Below, one piece after another: positions 28,033-36,661 of a stretch of DNA of 64,000 nucleotides (positions within the stretch are counted from its first letter, which is position 1; each line of letters starts with the position of its first letter). Both the position numbers and the translations under genes were made by a program. Location: positions 124,001 to 188,000 of the forward strand of contig NZ_QGHL01000020.1 in the NCBI RefSeq assembly GCF_003171715.1. Reading direction: 5' to 3'. This DNA is from Novosphingobium meiothermophilum (GTDB lineage: Bacteria; Pseudomonadota; Alphaproteobacteria; Sphingomonadales; Sphingomonadaceae). The notes below the pieces were generated by a model. That model did no database searches, was not told the DNA's origin, and worked only from the letters and a program-made list of their open reading frames with translations.

Positions 28033-31000
28033 TCAGAAGCCGGAGCCGGGCCCGTAGGTGATTTCCACCCGGCGGTTCTGAGGTTCGCGCACGCCATCGG
28101 CGGTGGGCACGCGCGGATTGGTTTCACCAACACCCGAAGCCGAAATCGCCGATCCGTCCACACCCTTGCTTTCAAGGTATCCGCGCACCGTCACGGCGCG
28201 GCGTTCCGAGAGGCCCTGATTGTACTTGGCCCCGCCCGACTTGTCGGCATGGCCAACCACCATCACCGGCACCTTGGCGCAGTTGCCATAGGCGGTCACC
28301 GCATTGTCCAGAACCGTCGCAGCCTCAGGCGTAATGGCCGTGCTGTCCCAATCGAAGAACACGATATACGGACCCTTGTTGCAAACCGGTGCCGGAGCAG
28401 GCGGCGGCGGGGGCGGCGGAGGCGTTTCAGCCGGCGGCGGAGGCGGCGGAGGCGGAGGCGGCGGAGGCACCGCTGCCGAGCCGCCAAACCGGACCACCAG
28501 ACTGCCGAAGAACGCATTGTCCTTCAGATCGCTGGCAAAGCGGCCCTGATACCCGATCCGCCCGGTTACCCGGTCGGAGAAGGCCCCGGCCAGGCTGAAC
28601 CCGGCCATTACCGAGTCGCGCTTGGTAACGGGCGAGCGCGTGGTGAACAGACCGCCCGCCGGACCATCGGCAAACCGCTGGGTCGTGGTGAAGAACCCGT
28701 CGCCACTGTCGTTGCGATAGGCCACCTTCGCTTCGGGAATGATGCCCCCGAAGTTTCCGGCCCACTTCAGACCCGCCATCAGCGCGGTATTGCTTTCGGT
28801 CTGATCGGCGAACTGGAGATTGGCCCCCGGCACACCCGTTTCGGTAAAGCCCTTCAGCTTCACGCTGGTGTGTTCGGCCGCGGCAAACGGGGTCAGCCAA
28901 GTCTGGCCCAGCGGCACCCGCACACCGGCCTCGCCATAGAACGAGGTGACGGCGAAGTCGGACTTGCCAGTGATCAGGCCGGCGGTGGACAGCACCGCAA
29001 CCGACCGACGGCTGTTGCCGCCGAGATCGGAATAGCTGCCGTTTGCGCGCAGATAGAAGTTGCCATTGTCAAATCCGGCCAACGCACCGATCTGATAGCC
29101 GTCGGCCGAAATCCGGCCCTGATTGCGGTCGAAGTCCGCCGAATATTTGCGGTAGCCCCCGAACGCACCGATGGTGAAGCCGCCGGTCGTGTAGTCCAGC
29201 CCCATCAGAGCAAAGGTGCCGTCGCCTTCGAAGCCCGGCGCGTTCACGTCGGTATCGATCCTCGCATCGTTGTAGCCACCCAGCGCCCAGAGACGGAAAC
29301 CGCCTTCCCGGTTCCGGCAACCATCGACCCCTTCGCGGCTGATCGCGCAGTCAAGCTGATCGGACACCAGGGTGGACACCTGCAGCGCATTGTTGCGCAG
29401 GCCGTGCATGTATCCGGCATACTGATCGCCCGAAAGCTGCGTCAGTGCCCCCGCATAGGTTGCCGGGGTTTGCAGGAACAGGTTGGCCAGAAGCGTTCCG
29501 AACGGGCCAGTCTGGTTCGGGCTGTAAACAGCCTCGATCCCGCCGCCGGTTGCGGCCTGGTTGAAGGTCAGGCCGGGCACGGCATCGAAGGCCACCCGGT
29601 TGACCCGCAGGTCCACATTGTTCAGCGCATCATAGGTGACAACCGGCGTCAGCAGCGCCGAACCCGTGCTCGTCACCACGCTGGAGAACGTGCCGTTGCG
29701 GGTGGCGGCATCGATGATGTCGTTGAACACGTAGCTGTTGGCGTAGAGCCCGTTGGGCGGCGACAGGCCAACAACCAGCGTTCCGGCGAGGTTCGCAGTA
29801 TTGGCGTTGATATAGGGATATGCTGCCTGTGCTGCCGTGGCGCTGTTGCTCGTCACCAGTTGCATCGACAGCGTGCTGCCGGAAGCCATGGTGAAGGTGT
29901 TCACGTTGACCGCTGCCGGTCCTTCGTAGTTCGGGTTGTTGTTGGGCTGGTTGACCAGCAACAGCGTTGCGCCATTGGCAACCGTCATGGTGCCGACGAG
30001 CGGCCCGACCGGCCCGGCCGCCAGAGTGCCGATGCCGCTGCTGATGACCTCTTCCTCGACAAACGGATTGACGATGCCGTCCAGCGTCGTCGTGCCGCTG
30101 GCAATCGTGATCGTGTCGGCAGCGGCAAGCTTGATGTTGCCATAGACCGAACTTGCACCCTGGAAGCGGATGTCCACGGGATTGGGGGCCGCCGAAGTAT
30201 CGATGGCCGTGCCGCGCCGGAAGGTGGTTCCGCCATTCACGCTCTGCCGGGCAATGATCGTGCCGCCGTTGTTCACGATGGTCATGCGATCATTTGCACC
30301 GGGCACGATCGGCGAGATTGCGAAATCGGTCACGAGAATGCCGGTTGCGCGCGAAGTGCCGCCGTTCGTCACCGCTGTGGCGCGGATCGTTCCGGTATTG
30401 GTGAACGTGGTCGTGTTCACGGCCGATTCAAAGTGCACGCCAACTGCATTGGCTTCGGCATTCGGACCTTCGGCAGGAGGCGCGCCGGTTGCCGTTGCGG
30501 TCACTGCCAGCGTTCCGCTGTTCGCCACGGTGCCGCTGATGCGATTGGTCCATGTCGCCCAAGGGTCATCCGGCTCTTCTGCTGTTGCCTCGAACAGCGT
30601 CGGCTCTTCGCCGCCGCCATGGCCACCACCGCCGCCGCCATGGCCACCGCCGCCGCCGCCATGGCCACCGCCGCCTTCTTCCTCTGCCGGCAAGGTGGTC
30701 GGATCGATATTGGCAAACAGCGCCATACCCTTTGCCGCGGCGCTGGCAGAGCCGCTGCTTCCCGCAGTGGCGTTGACGGTAAATGTGCCACCGTTGGTTA
30801 CGTTGAGCGCCAGAGGCTCGCTAACTACCTGATACCCCAAGGCATTGGCCGAAGAAGAAGCGCCCGTTCCGCCTGAAGCAGTTGACGTTGCCGACGTGGT
30901 GAAGCTGCCGCCATTGGCAAAACTGGCGTTGAAGCCGCCGATGGAAACGCCCGTCTGACGGACGCCCTCGGCTGCGGCTGCGGCACTGGCCGAGCCGCCG

Positions 31001-32415
31001 GTGGCAGAAGCCGTGGAACCGGCAGTGAATGTGCCTGCATTGCTGAAGGCCACATTCGAAACGCCAATGATCTCGCCGTTCTGCAGAACCGCTGCGCCCA
31101 GTTGCGACGAAGCACTGCTGGCGCCCACCGCAGTGCTGGTGGCCGCCGTCGAAACGGTGATCGTGCCAGTAGCTGCATTTGAGATCGTCGCAGTGCCCAC
31201 CCGGCCTACGAACGATTCGGGGCCACCTGCTTCCACGATCTGACGAATGGTCCCGTTCGAGATCGTGCTCGCGCCGGCGCTGCCTTCCGCACCGGTCGAC
31301 GTCGCCCGCGATGTGAAGGAGGCGCTGATCGTGCCGGCGTTGGAAAGGGTGGCATTGGCCGTGCCCGCGTCGGCGCCGCTCGCCTGCGCCTGGATCAGGA
31401 ACACCGACCCCTTGCTGTCCTCGGCGGTGGAGAAACCATCGCCGCCCAGCGCGGTGGCGCTGGCATTGCCAAGAGCCAGAGAAGAGGCGCTCGATCCGAC
31501 AGAAATGCTTGCACCCGCATTGTTGGTCAGCGAAGCGTTGCCAACGTCCACACCTGTGCCATTAACGGCGCTGCGGATGTGGAACAGACCGTGCTCGCCT
31601 CCACCTGCACTTGCAGTGGCTTCTGCATCCAGCGCGGTCGATGTGCTGTTGGCAGAAGATGAAGCGGTGATCGTGCCACTGTTGGTCAGGCTGGAATTGG
31701 CAGTGACATTGCCGCTCCCATTACCCTGCGCACGAATGAACACGGCCTCTTCCAACTCGGCAGTTGCACTGGCTGAATCGGTGGCGCGGGCCGAAGCGCC
31801 AGACGTGAAAACGAAGGTTCCGCTGTTGGTGTGGCTGACGGTCGTGGTTCCCGTCTTGTTGCCTTCAATCACCGCTTCCTGATGCACCCCGCCGATCGCA
31901 GAGGACGTGGCCCGCGCACCAAGTGCATTGCCCTCACCCGGCCCGGTGGCGCCGACTGCGCTGGCAACAGCTTGAGTCGACACTGCGCCAGAGTTGGAAT
32001 AAGTGCCCGAAACCGCAGTGTAAGGCCCCGCGATGTTCTGGTTGATGCCGTCCGTCAGCGAGGCATTCGCGATGGCTTGCGCGTCGGCGTTGGTTGCCGT
32101 TGCACTCGCACGGATGGTCGTGCTGCCATTATTGAGCAACGAGGCGCTACCTGTTGTCGCACCACCTTCTTCACCTTGCACCAGCTGCTCGATCGTTCCC
32201 GTAGGAACGTCAGCTACGGTGGCGCTCGCGGCAGGCGATCCGGTGCTGGTCACGCCAGTTGCCAGCGGCGCTTCGCCGGGGATGGTGGCAGAAGCCGGGA
32301 GGCTGAGACCGGGAACCGTCACAGTGGTCATCTGCGCCACTGCCGGCATCGCGACACACAGAGCAGTAAGCGAAGCCCCCATCACGATCTGCTTGCGGTA
32401 TTGCCTTTTTCTCAT
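28033..32415 (-). CDS. Autotransporter-OmpA hybrid surface protein
   Basis: 1460 aa. ATG 32415 is 6 nt from AGGAGG. A signal peptide (MRKRQYRKQIVMGASLTALC..AVAQ) is followed by a passenger of about 12 degenerate beta-type repeats (residues about 78-710) and a second beta-helical part ending in a two-Cys segment. An autotransporter beta-barrel lies at about residues 1041-1312 (FRLWALGGYNDARI to LVVRFGG). A proline linker (about 1315-1345) leads to an OmpA peptidoglycan-binding domain (about 1345-1460: IVFFDWDSTAITPEA, VVGHADKSG, NRRVEI). Normally these barrels end at the outer membrane, so the C-terminal OmpA domain would lie in the periplasm and anchor the protein. A His/Gly-rich tract lies at about 579-603. 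Inferred adhesin. Confidence 0.88.
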   Translation of the reverse strand: MRKRQYRKQIVMGASLTALCVAMPAVAQMTTVTVPGLSLPASATIPGEAPLATGVTSTGSPAASATVADVPTGTIEQLVQGEEGGATTGSASLLNNGSTTIRASATATNADAQAIANASLTDGINQNIAGPYTAVSGTYSNSGAVSTQAVASAVGATGPGEGNALGARATSSAIGGVHQEAVIEGNKTGTTTVSHTNSGTFVFTSGASARATDSASATAELEEAVFIRAQGNGSGNVTANSSLTNSGTITASSSANSTSTALDAEATASAGGGEHGLFHIRSAVNGTGVDVGNASLTNNAGASISVGSSASSLALGNASATALGGDGFSTAEDSKGSVFLIQAQASGADAGTANATLSNAGTISASFTSRATSTGAEGSAGASTISNGTIRQIVEAGGPESFVGRVGTATISNAATGTITVSTAATSTAVGASSASSQLGAAVLQNGEIIGVSNVAFSNAGTFTAGSTASATGGSASAAAAAEGVRQTGVSIGGFNASFANGGSFTTSATSTASGGTGASSSANALGYQVVSEPLALNVTNGGTFTVNATAGSSGSASAAAKGMALFANIDPTTLPAEEEGGGGHGGGGGGHGGGGGGHGGGEEPTLFEATAEEPDDPWATWTNRISGTVANSGTLAVTATATGAPPAEGPNAEANAVGVHFESAVNTTTFTNTGTIRATAVTNGGTSRATGILVTDFAISPIVPGANDRMTIVNNGGTIIARQSVNGGTTFRRGTAIDTSAAPNPVDIRFQGASSVYGNIKLAAADTITIASGTTTLDGIVNPFVEEEVISSGIGTLAAGPVGPLVGTMTVANGATLLLVNQPNNNPNYEGPAAVNVNTFTMASGSTLSMQLVTSNSATAAQAAYPYINANTANLAGTLVVGLSPPNGLYANSYVFNDIIDAATRNGTFSSVVTSTGSALLTPVVTYDALNNVDLRVNRVAFDAVPGLTFNQAATGGGIEAVYSPNQTGPFGTLLANLFLQTPATYAGALTQLSGDQYAGYMHGLRNNALQVSTLVSDQLDCAISREGVDGCRNREGGFRLWALGGYNDARIDTDVNAPGFEGDGTFALMGLDYTTGGFTIGAFGGYRKYSADFDRNQGRISADGYQIGALAGFDNGNFYLRANGSYSDLGGNSRRSVAVLSTAGLITGKSDFAVTSFYGEAGVRVPLGQTWLTPFAAAEHTSVKLKGFTETGVPGANLQFADQTESNTALMAGLKWAGNFGGIIPEAKVAYRNDSGDGFFTTTQRFADGPAGGLFTTRSPVTKRDSVMAGFSLAGAFSDRVTGRIGYQGRFASDLKDNAFFGSLVVRFGGSAAVPPPPPPPPPPPPAETPPPPPPPPAPAPVCNKGPYIVFFDWDSTAITPEAATVLDNAVTAYGNCAKVPVMVVGHADKSGGAKYNQGLSERRAVTVRGYLESKGVDGSAISASGVGETNPRVPTADGVREPQNRRVEITYGPGSGF
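30300..32190 (-). repeat. About 12 degenerate protein repeats in the autotransporter passenger
   Basis: The repeat unit is 40-60 aa, with a core strand like SLTNSGTITAS followed by an Ala/Ser/Thr-rich run and then a polar GxVxxIxxxAxG-type turn. Examples of the core: SLTNSGTITAS, SLTNNAGASIS, TLSNAGTISAS, TISNAATGTIT, AFSNAGTFTAG, SFANGGSFTTS, TVANSGTLAVT, TFTNTGTIRAT. Nucleotide copies have diverged, so this is a protein-level repeat. Confidence 0.75.
30607..30680 (-). repeat. His-Gly(6) tandem tract inside the autotransporter gene
   Basis: 21-nt repeats coding HGGGGGG three times, flanked by EEE and EE: acidic-His-Gly cluster at about residues 579-603. It interrupts the beta repeats just before a new repeat begins. 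Confidence 0.8.
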
Positions 32416-33376
32416 CGCTTTCCTCCTGTTACAACCTTCAAAGCCACCAAACTCACCATGCGCCCGGCCCAGCCGGACGTGCCGAAGCGACCGCGAAACC
32501 TTGCGGCTCACGCTGACCTGCCATTCCTCTGCGATTGAACGGGGCGTCGGACCTCAGTCCGACAGAACAGTTGCCGGGATGGACCGGCTCGCCAAATATC
32601 GGGCTGTGCACGGTGTCCGATGCCTTGGATGACATTGGCCGACCGGTGCGAGCCATCTTACGCGCGCCTCTCCGAGACAGCGCAGCTCAGGAACTTTCGA
32701 TAGGCAAAGCAGCTTGCTCCGCTGCGCTTGCGAGAAATCGCCAACGTCAACCCTCCCATCCAGGCGACCGTTTGTGTTGGTTTGTTTTTACTAACATATT
32801 CTCGGTCCGGTTTGACAGCAATCAAATTTGATCAAAAAAGTCTGCGGCTGCCCGCATTTCTGACCGGGGTTGAACTCGGATAATTATATTTAATAATTTC
32901 AATATATTAAGATAATGAAGATAGCGCAGTCGGCCACCCGCCATCCAGAATGGCGAGATCGGATCGTTGCTCCCGTGAAATCCTTGTATTGCGCGACCCG
33001 ATCAAAAGATTGCCAAAGGTTAAGCGTGCACCGGCAGAGCTCGCACAATCTCGAATCGCACAGCGGCAAATGACACGGCGCAATTCCTTGACCGGGGCAT
33101 GACTACGTGCGCCTCGTCACATTCTCTGTCACAAACTGATCCCGTGCATTTTACGTTGGCCAAAATGCCCATCCGGCAAACTGGGAATCAATGTGCTCGT
33201 GATACGCCATGCGTCACCGGACATTGCGCGAGGCAAACACGGAGCGTTCGCCGCCAATGCCGTTATCTGGATCAGGAACAGGCTTGGCCATATCAGTGGG
33301 CAAAATCAGCCCTCCCGAAGTCACGTCCTTTGGCAGGAAGCCGATGATTTTCCTTGGGAAAGCACCTTAAAGAAGG
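32416..33376. other. Long gene-free region upstream of the autotransporter gene
   Basis: About 960 nt between the autotransporter start and tRNA-Thr. No open frame has homology or codon bias that I would accept. Contents: a 7-bp perfect hairpin GTCGGAC-CTCA-GTCCGAC (32546-32563); an AT-rich tract at about 32770-32930, most extreme at 32880-32920 (nearly all A/T); overlapping palindromes ATCAAATTTGAT (32821-32832) and TTTGATCAAA (32827-32836); and a candidate promoter described separately. The segment at 32590-32660 resembles a fragment of an RraA-type protein (TVSDALDDIGRP). Confidence 0.6.
32793..32825 (-). promoter_or_regulatory. Candidate promoter with FNR/FixK-like box for the autotransporter
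   Basis: On the minus strand TTGCTG (32816-32821) is 17 nt from TATGTT (32793-32798). Overlapping the -35 is TTGAC-AGCA-ATCAA (32812-32825), which matches the FNR/FixK consensus TTGAT-N4-ATCAA at 9 of 10 bases. This would give a 5' leader of about 370 nt. Pattern-based only. Confidence 0.4.
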
Positions 33377-33452
33377 TGGTGCCGCTTACGTGACTCGAAC
33401 ACGTGACCCCATCATTACGAATGATGTGCTCTACCGACTGAGCTAAAGCGGC
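33377..33452 (-). tRNA. tRNA-Thr (CGU)
   Basis: 76 nt on the minus strand. The acceptor is GCCGCTT with AAGCGGC, discriminator A and encoded CCA. The anticodon CGT lies at 33417-33419 (complement) within the ATCAT/ATGAT stem; T-loop GTTCGAGTC. Confidence 0.97.
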
Positions 33453-33523
33453 ACGCCCTGTGGGCAGGGGCGGCGTTTAGCCAGCGCAGGGGGGCTACGC
33501 AAGGGTTTTTCGTCCTGATCTGT

Positions 33524-34843
33524 TCACGCTGGTTCTGGGCCCACTGTCCCAGCACCGTATCCGGCCGCCATCCCCTCGCTCCATTCGCGCACGGCTTGCA
33601 CCATGGCCCCTGCCACAAGCTCAAGATCGGCGTCGCAGATGCTCAGGGGGGGCGTGGTGTAGAGAATATCCCTGAAGGGGCGCAGCCAAACGCCCCGATT
33701 GATGCAGGCGGCCGAAAGCTGGTCGGCGGGAGCGGTTCGATCAAGCTGGATTACGCCGATCGCACCGCGCACGCGCACGTCCTTCACGCCTGCCATCTCT
33801 CTGGCTGGGGCCAGAAGCTGTCCCAGTCGCTCACCGATATGCCGCGCCTGTGCAAGCCGTGGCTCGCGCTCGAACAGATCAAGCGAGGCATTGGCCGCCG
33901 CACACCCCAGGGCATTGCCCATGTATGTTGGCCCGTGCATCAACGCGTGCAGGGGATCATCCGACAGAAATCCTTGGTGGATGCGCGCGCTGGCAATGGT
34001 TGCAGCAAGGGGCAGCGTGCCCCCGGTAAGCGCCTTGGACAGCGTGACGATGTCTGGCTGCACCCCGGCGATCTCGCAGGCGAACATCGCATCGCCCAGC
34101 CGCCCCAGCCCGACGAATATCTCATCGAAAATCAGCAGCAGGTCATGCGCATCGGCCAGTCTGCGCAGGGCTTGCAGGGTGAAAGCATCGTGGAACACCA
34201 TCCCGCCAGCCCCCTGCACAAGCGGCTCGACCACGATCCCGGCAAGATCACGCCCGCACCGTTCAAGCATTTCGCCCAGCCGGGCTTCGCCTTCGGCATC
34301 GCGCGGCAGATCGACCACAACCTGTTCCAGCAGCGCGCCGCTGAACAGGCTGTGCATCCCCTCATCCGGATCGCAGACACTCATCGTGGCAAACGTGTCC
34401 CCGTGATAGCCGCCGCGAAAGCACAGGAACTTGACCCGGCGTTGCCCCCGGTTGAGCCAGAACTGCGCGGCCATTTTCATCGCCACTTCCACCGCGACCG
34501 ATCCCGAATCACTGAAGAACACGTGGTCAAGATCACCCGGAAGAAGGTCTGCCAGGCGCCGGGCGAGCACGTAGGCCTGTTCGTGGGCAAGCCCGCCGAG
34601 CATCACATGCGGCAGCGTTTCAAGCTGGCGCTGCACCGCCTGTTCAATGTGCGGGTGACGATAGCCATGCACGCAGGCCCACCAGCTTGAGATCCCATCG
34701 ACAAGCTCGCGCCCGTCGGCCAGACGCAGCCGTGCGCCTTGCGCGGACACCACTGGCAGCGGCGCACGCGCTGTCTTCATCTGGGTATAGGGCAGCCAGA
34801 CATGTCCGCGCCCTGCGCTGAACCATTCGGGAAGTTCGCTCAT
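33524..34843 (-). CDS. bioA: Adenosylmethionine-8-amino-7-oxononanoate aminotransferase
   Basis: 439-aa class III aminotransferase. BioA features: HVWLPYTQM and GISSWWACVHGYRHP near the N-terminus, FSDSGSVAVEVAMKMA, GGYHGDTF, IFDEIFVGLGRLG, and the PLP lysine in LSKALTGGTLPLAA. It makes DAPA from KAPA using SAM, in biotin synthesis. ATG 34843 is the family start; the frame reaches 35020 through the neighbouring gene. Downstream of the 2'-5' RNA ligase-like gene by 31 nt; no other bio genes in the window. Confidence 0.95.
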   Translation of the reverse strand: MSELPEWFSAGRGHVWLPYTQMKTARAPLPVVSAQGARLRLADGRELVDGISSWWACVHGYRHPHIEQAVQRQLETLPHVMLGGLAHEQAYVLARRLADLLPGDLDHVFFSDSGSVAVEVAMKMAAQFWLNRGQRRVKFLCFRGGYHGDTFATMSVCDPDEGMHSLFSGALLEQVVVDLPRDAEGEARLGEMLERCGRDLAGIVVEPLVQGAGGMVFHDAFTLQALRRLADAHDLLLIFDEIFVGLGRLGDAMFACEIAGVQPDIVTLSKALTGGTLPLAATIASARIHQGFLSDDPLHALMHGPTYMGNALGCAAANASLDLFEREPRLAQARHIGERLGQLLAPAREMAGVKDVRVRGAIGVIQLDRTAPADQLSAACINRGVWLRPFRDILYTTPPLSICDADLELVAGAMVQAVREWSEGMAAGYGAGTVGPEPA

Positions 34844-34874
34844 GGCAATGCCCTGACCTTCCTTCTGCCGGCAA

Positions 34875-35402
34875 TCAAGCCTTCTCGCATCCGCGAAAGG
34901 ACCACTGGCCTGCATTCTCCCACGAACTGCCCCGATAGCGATGAACCGCCAGACCGGTGAAGACGAAGCGGCGCGGTTCCAGCCAGCCAGACAGATACTT
35001 CTGCAAGGCACGCGCTGCATTGCGAGAGACCTTGTTCTGCACAGTGATGTGCAGGCGCGGTTCGGCCATGTCCTGTGCGGTCAGCATCCCGTGAAGGTGT
35101 TCTGCCATCCGGGCGCGCAGCGCCATCATGCCGGGACTGGTGATGGCAAGCGCAGTTCCGGTGCCAAGGTCCATGATGCCATCCAGATAGGCGGCGACTG
35201 GCGCATAAGAGCCTCCCATCCCGGCAAGCATGGCGCACACTTCATCGCGCATCGTCGGTCTCAAGGCGTGAAACAGCGTGACGTGGGCCTGCACCCGGTT
35301 CCGCTCAGGCGGATAGTGCGCGACACGCAAGGCATCTGCCCAGCGCTGCATGTCACCGGGCAACTCTGCCGTTACGATAAGTGGGTATAGGGCTGCATCC
35401 AT
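34875..35402 (-). CDS. 2'-5' RNA ligase family protein
   Basis: 175 aa. Two HxT/S motifs of the 2H phosphodiesterase superfamily, HVTLF (about residue 40) and HITVQ (about residue 118), define the active site. Members include 2'-5' RNA ligase/LigT and cyclic phosphodiesterases; the substrate is not known. Same strand as bioA, 31 nt before it, so co-transcription is likely although functionally unrelated. Confidence 0.82.
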   Translation of the reverse strand: MDAALYPLIVTAELPGDMQRWADALRVAHYPPERNRVQAHVTLFHALRPTMRDEVCAMLAGMGGSYAPVAAYLDGIMDLGTGTALAITSPGMMALRARMAEHLHGMLTAQDMAEPRLHITVQNKVSRNAARALQKYLSGWLEPRRFVFTGLAVHRYRGSSWENAGQWSFRGCEKA

Positions 35403-35673
35403 CGCTGACCGTCAACCTTCAACAGGCCGAGCAAAGCGTGCGACCAGCGCAGACTTTGAGCGAAGGAAGGGTGGGAACACTCGGCAAAGCCTTGCTCAGC
35501 CAGCAACGCAGCAGACCTGCATTTCCAGCCAACCCGGCACAGCCGCAATGTTCCCAGGAAATCAGGGGTGAGACAAACCCACCCCAGTGCCTTCCTCCGT
35601 CTAACTTACGTAATTATGCCTAAATTGAAAGAAAGTTCTTACCGTTTCGGACAGTTTGTGCAGTGCACCGAAA
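35403..35673. other. Intergenic region upstream of the 2'-5' RNA ligase gene
   Basis: 271 nt. No gene supported. It holds an 8-bp palindrome TTACGTAA at 35606-35613 and an AT-richer stretch at 35600-35650. It must contain the promoter for the ligase-bioA unit. I see no clear terminator for mltG. Confidence 0.45.
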
Positions 35674-36651
35674 TCACAGCTCACCGCGCGCCTTGCGCAA
35701 GGCGAACCACTTGGCAACATTGGCATTATGTTCCTGCAGCGTGCTGGCAAAGACATGCCCTCCGGTGCCGTCGGCCACCATGAAAAGAGCATCCGTTTCG
35801 GCGGGATCAAGCACGGCAGCGATGGAATCCCGGCCCGGATTGGTGATCGGCCCCTTCGGCAATCCTACCATCGTATAAGTGTTGTAGCCGTTCACCGCCT
35901 GAATTTCGGACTGGCGAATGCGCCGACCAAGCGGTTTTCCTTTGGTGATCGGGTAGATGATCGTGGGATCGGCCTGCAACAGCATGCCCTTGCGCACCCG
36001 GTTTGAATAAAGCCCGGCCACCATCCGCCGTTCTTCCGGCTTGCCTGTTTCCTTTTCGACGATCGAGGCAAGGATGATGGCTTCCTGCGGCGTCTTGGCG
36101 ACCGTTCTGGAAGACCGCTTTGCCCACAGTTCGGCGAGCGTCCGGTCCATGGCTGCCTGCATCCGCTTCAGCACCGCGGCGCGGGTCTCGCCTTTCTGCC
36201 AATCATAGCTGTCGGGCAGGACACTGCCTTCTTCCGGCACGTCCACGGGGCCGACAAGATCGGCATTGGCCAACAGCCGTTCGGCAACCATGATCGAAGG
36301 CATCCCTTCCGGAATGGTCAGAAGACGCCGGATAACCTTGTCGCCCTTGAGAATCTCAAGGATCGTCGCCTCGCTCGCGCGTTTGGGGATGAGGAAGGAG
36401 CCTGCCTTGACCTCGCCGCTGCCGCCCAGCAGCCGCGCACGAAGCCGGAACATGCCTGCCGAGGTAATCGCGCCTTGTGCCTCAAGATCATCAGCCAGTG
36501 CGGCAAGGCCTTCGCCTTTGCCTACGTCGAACTCGATCTGCTCGTCGAGCGGGCCTGAAAGATACCACCCTGCAACAAACCAGCAGAGCACACCGAAAAC
36601 CAGCGCTGCCGCTGCGATCAGCGGCGCGCGGAAGGAGCGGCGGCGAACCAT
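35674..36651 (-). CDS. mltG: Endolytic murein transglycosylase
   Basis: 325 aa. One N-terminal transmembrane helix (about residues 9-29) precedes a LysM-like subdomain, and the YceG catalytic domain contains AIILASIVEKETG with the catalytic glutamate and LPKGPITNPG near the end. MltG cleaves nascent glycan strands in the periplasm and sets glycan length. It follows fabF by 10 nt in the same direction; the mltG-fabF-acpP order is common in alphaproteobacteria. Confidence 0.95.
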   Translation of the reverse strand: MVRRRSFRAPLIAAAALVFGVLCWFVAGWYLSGPLDEQIEFDVGKGEGLAALADDLEAQGAITSAGMFRLRARLLGGSGEVKAGSFLIPKRASEATILEILKGDKVIRRLLTIPEGMPSIMVAERLLANADLVGPVDVPEEGSVLPDSYDWQKGETRAAVLKRMQAAMDRTLAELWAKRSSRTVAKTPQEAIILASIVEKETGKPEERRMVAGLYSNRVRKGMLLQADPTIIYPITKGKPLGRRIRQSEIQAVNGYNTYTMVGLPKGPITNPGRDSIAAVLDPAETDALFMVADGTGGHVFASTLQEHNANVAKWFALRKARGEL

Positions 36652-36661
36652 CGGGGTGCCC

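Noticed and set aside
28249-30876. Open frame of about 875 codons antisense to the autotransporter
   Set aside because: The Arg/Gly runs are the reverse of the Pro/Gly/His tracts of the real gene; no domain or start signal.
33363-33378. CACCTTAAAGAAGGTG inverted repeat next to the tRNA-Thr 3' end as an attachment site or terminator
   Set aside because: Overlaps the CCA end, stem only 6 bp, no repeat copy elsewhere in the gap, and no integrase in the window.
33099-33393. Small open frames near tRNA-Thr (33099-33347 and 33193-33393)
   Set aside because: No codon bias, no family match, and weak or absent ribosome-binding sites; composition is rich in rare residues.
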